Shown here piece after piece: positions 13,243-17,068 of a stretch of 17,068 nt of DNA. This DNA is from an uncultured Bacteroidota bacterium. Its GTDB lineage: Bacteria > Bacteroidota > Bacteroidia > Chitinophagales > Chitinophagaceae. Within the stretch, counting starts at the first letter, position 1. Every line of letters begins with the position of its first letter. The notes beneath the pieces are model-generated. The model saw only the letters and a program-made list of their open reading frames with translations. It had not been told where the DNA came from and made no database searches. Made by a program: the position numbers and the translations under genes. Location of the stretch: contig CAIRNW010000405.1 of assembly GCA_903879995.1 (NCBI GenBank), forward strand, positions 1 through 17,068. The letters run 5' to 3'.

Positions 13243-15591
13243 CTTATAATTCCAGGTTACGGCAGGAATGATCGGGAAAAGTGAAACTTGCTTGGCCGTG
13301 ATAATGAGACTCCCCGTTTGCAAACTTCCTTGCTGATCATAATAGATAAAATAAGGATTGAGACGGCTATATAGGTTATAGATGCTAAAAACCCATTGAC
13401 TTTTTAATTTACGTCCCACTTGATCCGAAGGCTGGTAAGTGAGTGACAAATCCAATCGATGATAGGATTTCATACGATATTGATTAATTCGACTGAATTC
13501 CTGTGTCAAAACGCCATTCATGATATAAAAGCGCTCAGGCAATGTCATTGCATTTCCAGTCCCATACACAAAAACACTCCCTAGCTGCCATTTTTTATTC
13601 AGCGATCTATTCAATACAAAAGATAAATCATGGCGTCTGTCATAACGGGCAGGATAACGTAATCCCTGGTTAATAGCTGGAAATTTTCGCCAAGTCCAGG
13701 AAAGGGTGTACCCTATCCATCCTGTAGTTTGCCCTCTTACTTTATTGATAAAAAACTCTGCTCCATAACTCCAGCCTTTACCAAATACAAATTCTGTTTC
13801 TGGGTCTGACAAAGAGGGAGTATATCCTTCGCGATATTCAATTTGCTGCTGCATATCCTTAAAATACAGCTCCATTGAAGTTTCAAATTGATTATCAGCA
13901 AAATTTCTGAAAAGGCCTATGGTGGCCAACCAGCTAATTTGTGGTTTAACAAAATAGGTGCTGGGTACCCATAAATCAGTTGGCAAGGTTGAACCTGCAT
14001 TTGAAACCAGATGGATGTATTGTATATTTCGAGATAAAGAACTTTTTAAAGAAAAATTATTGGAAATCAAATAGCGTACTGATAGACGTGGCTCGAAACC
14101 ATGATAGGAGACCACATTTTTATTTTTTGAAAAAACTGTACTATCCACCCGATTCCCATTGATATCAGTTATGTATTTAGTAAATGGTCCAACTTGTGTA
14201 AACTGGCTCCATCGCAATCCTAGTTGAATTTGAAGCTTAGCAGAGGCTTGCCAATCATCTTGTAAATACAGTCCCTTTTCTAATGCGTATTTTTCATTCT
14301 GCCCATTAGGCTTGAATTGAACTGAATCCTGACTGCCTGAGAAAACATTAGGTAAAAAACGATGATGTGTTATCAAAAATCCTGCTTTAATTCGATGATT
14401 TGCTGATGGGTAATAATCAAAATCTGATTTTATTCCAACATCACGTATTCCAGAACGGAGTGACAAGTTGAATCTTTCTTGGGTAGCATTAAACTGAAAT
14501 CGGTAGTCATTTAATACAAACGTAGTGTTGGAGAATAAACGAGGGCCAAATACATGGTTCCATCGAATTGACCCGGTGGCATTCCCCCAAGGCACATTTG
14601 TACGAAAGGAGCGTTTTGCATTAGCAAAATCAAATACATCTCTTCCAAAATAACTACTTATAAAAAGTCGATCTTTTTTCGAAAAACGATGATTAAACTT
14701 GGCATTTAAATCATAAAAATAATAGCCCGATCCATAAAAACTACTCTCTTTTGAAACAAATGGTTTTAATAATGCATCGATATACGTGCGTCTACCCGAT
14801 ATCATAAAGGAAGAAATCCCTTTTTCAATGGGCCCCTCGGCAGAAAATCTTGAAGCAATCAAACCTACCCCTCCTTCAAACTGGTATTTATAAAGATTTC
14901 CTTCCTTCATTGAAATATCCAAAACAGACGAAAGTCGTCCTCCATATTGAGCGGGCATCCCTCCTTTAATCAGGGTGGCATTTCGAATGGCATCCCCATT
15001 GAAAACAGAAAAAAAACCAAATAAGTGACCCGTATTGTAAACAATGGCATCATCTAATAAAATTAGATTTTGATCAGGCCCCCCTCCTCTTACATAAAAT
15101 CCAGTATTGCCCTCCCCTGCATTTCGTACACCTGGCATCAATTGGAATGTTTTTAAAATATCAACTTCTCCAAAAATGGCGGGCACTTTTTTGATTTGCT
15201 GGATTGATAAATCGATCCTGCCTGATTGGCTAGAACGAATATGCTGATCTCGTCGTTTGCTAAAAACTACTACCTCTTGCATTCCTGCACTACGCGGAGT
15301 AAGTAAAATATTAAAAGAGGATTCCTTGTCTAACAACACAGAAAAGCTACGAGTTGTATAAGACACATGTGAAATTATAAATTCATACTGCCCCGTTGGA
15401 AGTGTAACCGCGTAGAATCCATACGAGTTACTCAGGGTTGTAGCACCCAACCCCATCACCTTTATACTAACGCCGCTGATTGATTCTCCGGTAACAGAGT
15501 CGCGGACATACCCATTCAGCGTAAACCGTTGTTGTGAATTCCCAAAAAATGGTAGAGCAGTAATTAAAATGAGTAGGAGGAAGCGAAACAT
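13237..15591 (-). CDS. TonB-dependent outer-membrane receptor with carboxypeptidase-D-like N-terminal domain
   Basis: A 784-residue outer-membrane transporter that would take up a bulky ligand using energy from TonB-ExbBD. Order: signal peptide about 1-19; carboxypeptidase-regulatory-like beta-sandwich about 22-100 (LNGYVRDSVTGESISGVSI ... SNSYGFYAVTLPTGQYEF); a short link with MQEVVVFSKRR; plug domain about 125-230 (GFYVRGGGPDQNLILLDDA, HLFGFFSVFNGDAI, LIKGGMPAQYGGRLSSVLDI); then a 22-strand-type beta-barrel to the C-terminus (ending PAVTWNYKL). No SusD-like partner lies beside it, so it is not an obvious polysaccharide-utilisation pair and its ligand is unknown. It is divergent from the ABC-F gene and convergent with the second secreted paralogue, overlapping it by 6 bp. 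Confidence 0.93.
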   Translation of the reverse strand: MFRFLLLILITALPFFGNSQQRFTLNGYVRDSVTGESISGVSIKVMGLGATTLSNSYGFYAVTLPTGQYEFIISHVSYTTRSFSVLLDKESSFNILLTPRSAGMQEVVVFSKRRDQHIRSSQSGRIDLSIQQIKKVPAIFGEVDILKTFQLMPGVRNAGEGNTGFYVRGGGPDQNLILLDDAIVYNTGHLFGFFSVFNGDAIRNATLIKGGMPAQYGGRLSSVLDISMKEGNLYKYQFEGGVGLIASRFSAEGPIEKGISSFMISGRRTYIDALLKPFVSKESSFYGSGYYFYDLNAKFNHRFSKKDRLFISSYFGRDVFDFANAKRSFRTNVPWGNATGSIRWNHVFGPRLFSNTTFVLNDYRFQFNATQERFNLSLRSGIRDVGIKSDFDYYPSANHRIKAGFLITHHRFLPNVFSGSQDSVQFKPNGQNEKYALEKGLYLQDDWQASAKLQIQLGLRWSQFTQVGPFTKYITDINGNRVDSTVFSKNKNVVSYHGFEPRLSVRYLISNNFSLKSSLSRNIQYIHLVSNAGSTLPTDLWVPSTYFVKPQISWLATIGLFRNFADNQFETSMELYFKDMQQQIEYREGYTPSLSDPETEFVFGKGWSYGAEFFINKVRGQTTGWIGYTLSWTWRKFPAINQGLRYPARYDRRHDLSFVLNRSLNKKWQLGSVFVYGTGNAMTLPERFYIMNGVLTQEFSRINQYRMKSYHRLDLSLTYQPSDQVGRKLKSQWVFSIYNLYSRLNPYFIYYDQQGSLQTGSLIITAKQVSLFPIIPAVTWNYKL

Positions 15592-15602
15592 AACTTAAAC
15601 AA

Positions 15603-15610
15603 CAAAATTA
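15603..15610 (-). promoter_or_regulatory. Putative -7 box for the TonB-dependent receptor gene
   Basis: TAATTTTG on the minus strand fits TAnnTTTG, 11 bases before the ATG at 15591. No convincing -33 element is seen. It lies back to back with the ABC-F promoter in a 68-base divergent spacer. Confidence 0.35.
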
Positions 15611-15621
15611 GATCAAAATAG

Positions 15622-15651
15622 TTGGCTCCCCTTCTTAAGTCATACATTTGC
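15622..15651 (+). promoter_or_regulatory. Bacteroidota-type promoter of the ABC-F gene
   Basis: TTG at 15622-15624 and TACATTTGC at 15643-15651, separated by 18 bases, fit the TTG-N17-23-TAnnTTTG promoter form. The start codon is only 8 bases after the -7 box, so the leader should be 0-5 nt. This is the best-formed promoter in the window. Confidence 0.6.
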
Positions 15652-15659
15652 GCCGATTT

Positions 15660-17068
15660 ATGCTAGCAGGATTACAACAAGTTACTTTTGAATTTGGTGC
15701 TCGATTAATTGTAGCCGATGCCACCTGGCATATACAACCCGGTGAGCGAATAGGTTTGATCGGGTATAATGGAACCGGGAAATCAACACTTCTAAAACTT
15801 TTGGTCGGAGATTACCAGCCCTCCTCAGGAAGTGTTGAGCGTAGCAGAAGTACCAGCATTGGGTATTTACATCAAGATTTATTGAGCTTTAATACAGCGG
15901 ACAGTATTTTAAAAGTTGCCTTACAGGCTTTTGAAGCTATTTTAAAGCTTGAACAGGAAATTGAATGGCTGGGGAAAGAGCTGGAACAAACTGGAGATGA
16001 AAAATTACTGGAGTCCTACACAGATAAACTTCATCAATTGGAAATGGCAGATGGGTACACCATTCATCATCGGACGGCAGAGGTTTTGCAAGGATTGGGA
16101 TTTTCACCCTCCGACTTGGATAGACCCTACCAGGAGTTTAGTGGGGGGTGGAGAATGCGAGTTTTGTTAGCAAAAATGATTCTGGCAAAACCTGATTTAC
16201 TGCTGTTGGATGAACCGACCAATCACCTGGATCTACCTTCCATTGAGTGGTTAGAAAAATATTTATTGCATTATGCTGGCGCTGTAGTAATAGTAAGCCA
16301 TGATAAATATTTTTTAAACCGAATGGTTACAAAAATCGTTGAGCTCTATCAAGAGGAATTGCATTTTTATTCTGGGAATTATGATTTTTACGAAAAGGAA
16401 AAATCAGTTCGGATGGAGTTGCAACAAAAGGCATACGATAACCAGCAAGATTATATCCGGCAACAAGAAAGATTAGTAGAACGATTTCGCGCCAAGGCCA
16501 GTAAGGCTGCTATGGCACAAAGCTTGATGAAGAAACTGGATAAGTTGGAGCGAGTTGACCCCGCACAATTAGTTCGTCCAAATTTAAAAATCAACTTTAG
16601 TTTAGATAAAACTCCGGGCAAAATTATTGCAACTCTTAAAGGAGTTAAAAAATCATTTGGAGAATTGGTGGTGATGAGTGAAGCTACAGCAGAGATAAAT
16701 CGTGGTGATAAAATCGCGTTGATTGGAGCTAACGGAAAAGGTAAATCTACCTTACTACGGATTTTAGCAGGCACAGAATCAATTGGTGGGGGTGAAAAAA
16801 CTGATGGGCATAACGTAGTACAAAGCTTTTACGCGCAACATCAATTAGAATCTCTCACCCTCACGCATACCTTGCTGGAAGAAATGGCAAGCAGCGGTTG
16901 TCAGCTTACTGACCTTGAAATAAGATCACTTCTTGGCTGCTTCTTGTTCAGCGGAGATGATGTCGATAAAAAAATTAAGGTCCTAAGTGGAGGCGAAAAA
17001 GCAAGAGTGGCATTGGCAAAGGTAATTACAAGCCGCGCAAATTTTTTATTGCTGGACGAACCAACCAA
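15660..17068 (+). CDS. ABC-F family ATPase (YheS/Uup-like), C-terminal end outside window (partial)
   Basis: A soluble protein with two ABC ATPase domains and no membrane segments, cut by the window after 469 codons inside the second Walker B. Domain 1: Walker A GYNGTGKST about 35-43, signature SGGW about 161-164, Walker B LLLLDEPTNHLD about 180-191, switch His in SHD about 213-215. The inter-domain linker (about 240-310) is charged and helical (QDYIRQQERLVERFRAKASK), the region that reaches the peptidyl-transferase centre in ribosome-bound ABC-F proteins. Domain 2: Walker A GANGKGKST about 356-364, signature SGGEK about 443-447, then LLLDEPTN. The FSGGWRMR and YSGNY segments look closest to YheS-like housekeeping members. 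The role is therefore probably relief of stalled ribosomes; antibiotic resistance cannot be judged from this. Confidence 0.93.
   Translation, partial: MLAGLQQVTFEFGARLIVADATWHIQPGERIGLIGYNGTGKSTLLKLLVGDYQPSSGSVERSRSTSIGYLHQDLLSFNTADSILKVALQAFEAILKLEQEIEWLGKELEQTGDEKLLESYTDKLHQLEMADGYTIHHRTAEVLQGLGFSPSDLDRPYQEFSGGWRMRVLLAKMILAKPDLLLLDEPTNHLDLPSIEWLEKYLLHYAGAVVIVSHDKYFLNRMVTKIVELYQEELHFYSGNYDFYEKEKSVRMELQQKAYDNQQDYIRQQERLVERFRAKASKAAMAQSLMKKLDKLERVDPAQLVRPNLKINFSLDKTPGKIIATLKGVKKSFGELVVMSEATAEINRGDKIALIGANGKGKSTLLRILAGTESIGGGEKTDGHNVVQSFYAQHQLESLTLTHTLLEEMASSGCQLTDLEIRSLLGCFLFSGDDVDKKIKVLSGGEKARVALAKVITSRANFLLLDEPT

Noticed and set aside
13980..14162. Short plus-strand frame inside the TonB receptor gene
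   Set aside because: It is antisense to beta-barrel coding sequence, with no promoter, partner or motif.
16451..16774. Minus-strand frame of 107 codons inside the ABC-F gene
   Set aside because: It is antisense to the linker and second Walker A of a clear ABC-F protein, and its hydrophobic translation is a typical shadow of charged helical sequence.

Overview
The window looks like a chromosomal segment of a Bacteroidota bacterium, probably of the Chitinophagaceae or a close family. The clues are a GH77 4-alpha-glucanotransferase with two N-terminal CBM20 domains, a TonB-dependent receptor with an N-terminal carboxypeptidase-D-like domain, a large secreted DUF5117-type metalloprotease, -7 promoter boxes of the form TAnnTTTG, and an almost complete lack of Shine-Dalgarno sequences. 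The assignment is by family recognition only. I see no phage, IS element, CRISPR array, tRNA or rRNA, and no gene-free stretch over 300 bases.

Layout. (1) Positions 1-4577, minus strand: a compact three-gene run, transcribed malQ, then an enolase-superfamily dipeptide epimerase, then a UbiD-family decarboxylase cut by the left edge. (2) 4713-5245, plus strand: a 51-residue membrane peptide translationally coupled (TGATG) to a Pmp3/YqaE-domain protein, ending in a bidirectional terminator shared with rplT. (3) 5292-11204, minus strand: the conserved translation cluster thrS-infC-rpmI-rplT, split by a secreted zinc metalloprotease gene lying 11 bp after infC. A strong terminator follows the protease, and rpmI-rplT then appears to have its own promoter and a structured leader of about 70 nt. 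(4) 11341-13242, plus strand: two tandem paralogous secreted proteins of unknown function with a shared C-terminal domain. (5) 13237-15591, minus strand: a TonB-dependent receptor whose stop codon overlaps that of the second paralogue. (6) 15660 to the right edge, plus strand: an ABC-F ATPase, truncated by the window.

How they fit together. ThrS charges tRNA-Thr, IF3 acts in translation initiation, L35 and L20 belong to the 50S subunit, and the ABC-F protein probably acts on ribosomes, so translation is the main theme. The receptor, metalloprotease and paralogue pair belong to the cell envelope. MalQ handles maltodextrin or glycogen breakdown, the epimerase probably recycles murein dipeptides, and the UbiD enzyme acts in aromatic or quinone-type decarboxylation.

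No clearly new system is visible. The observations most worth following are the protease inserted in the infC-rpmI cluster, the rpmI leader, and the uncharacterised paralogue pair.
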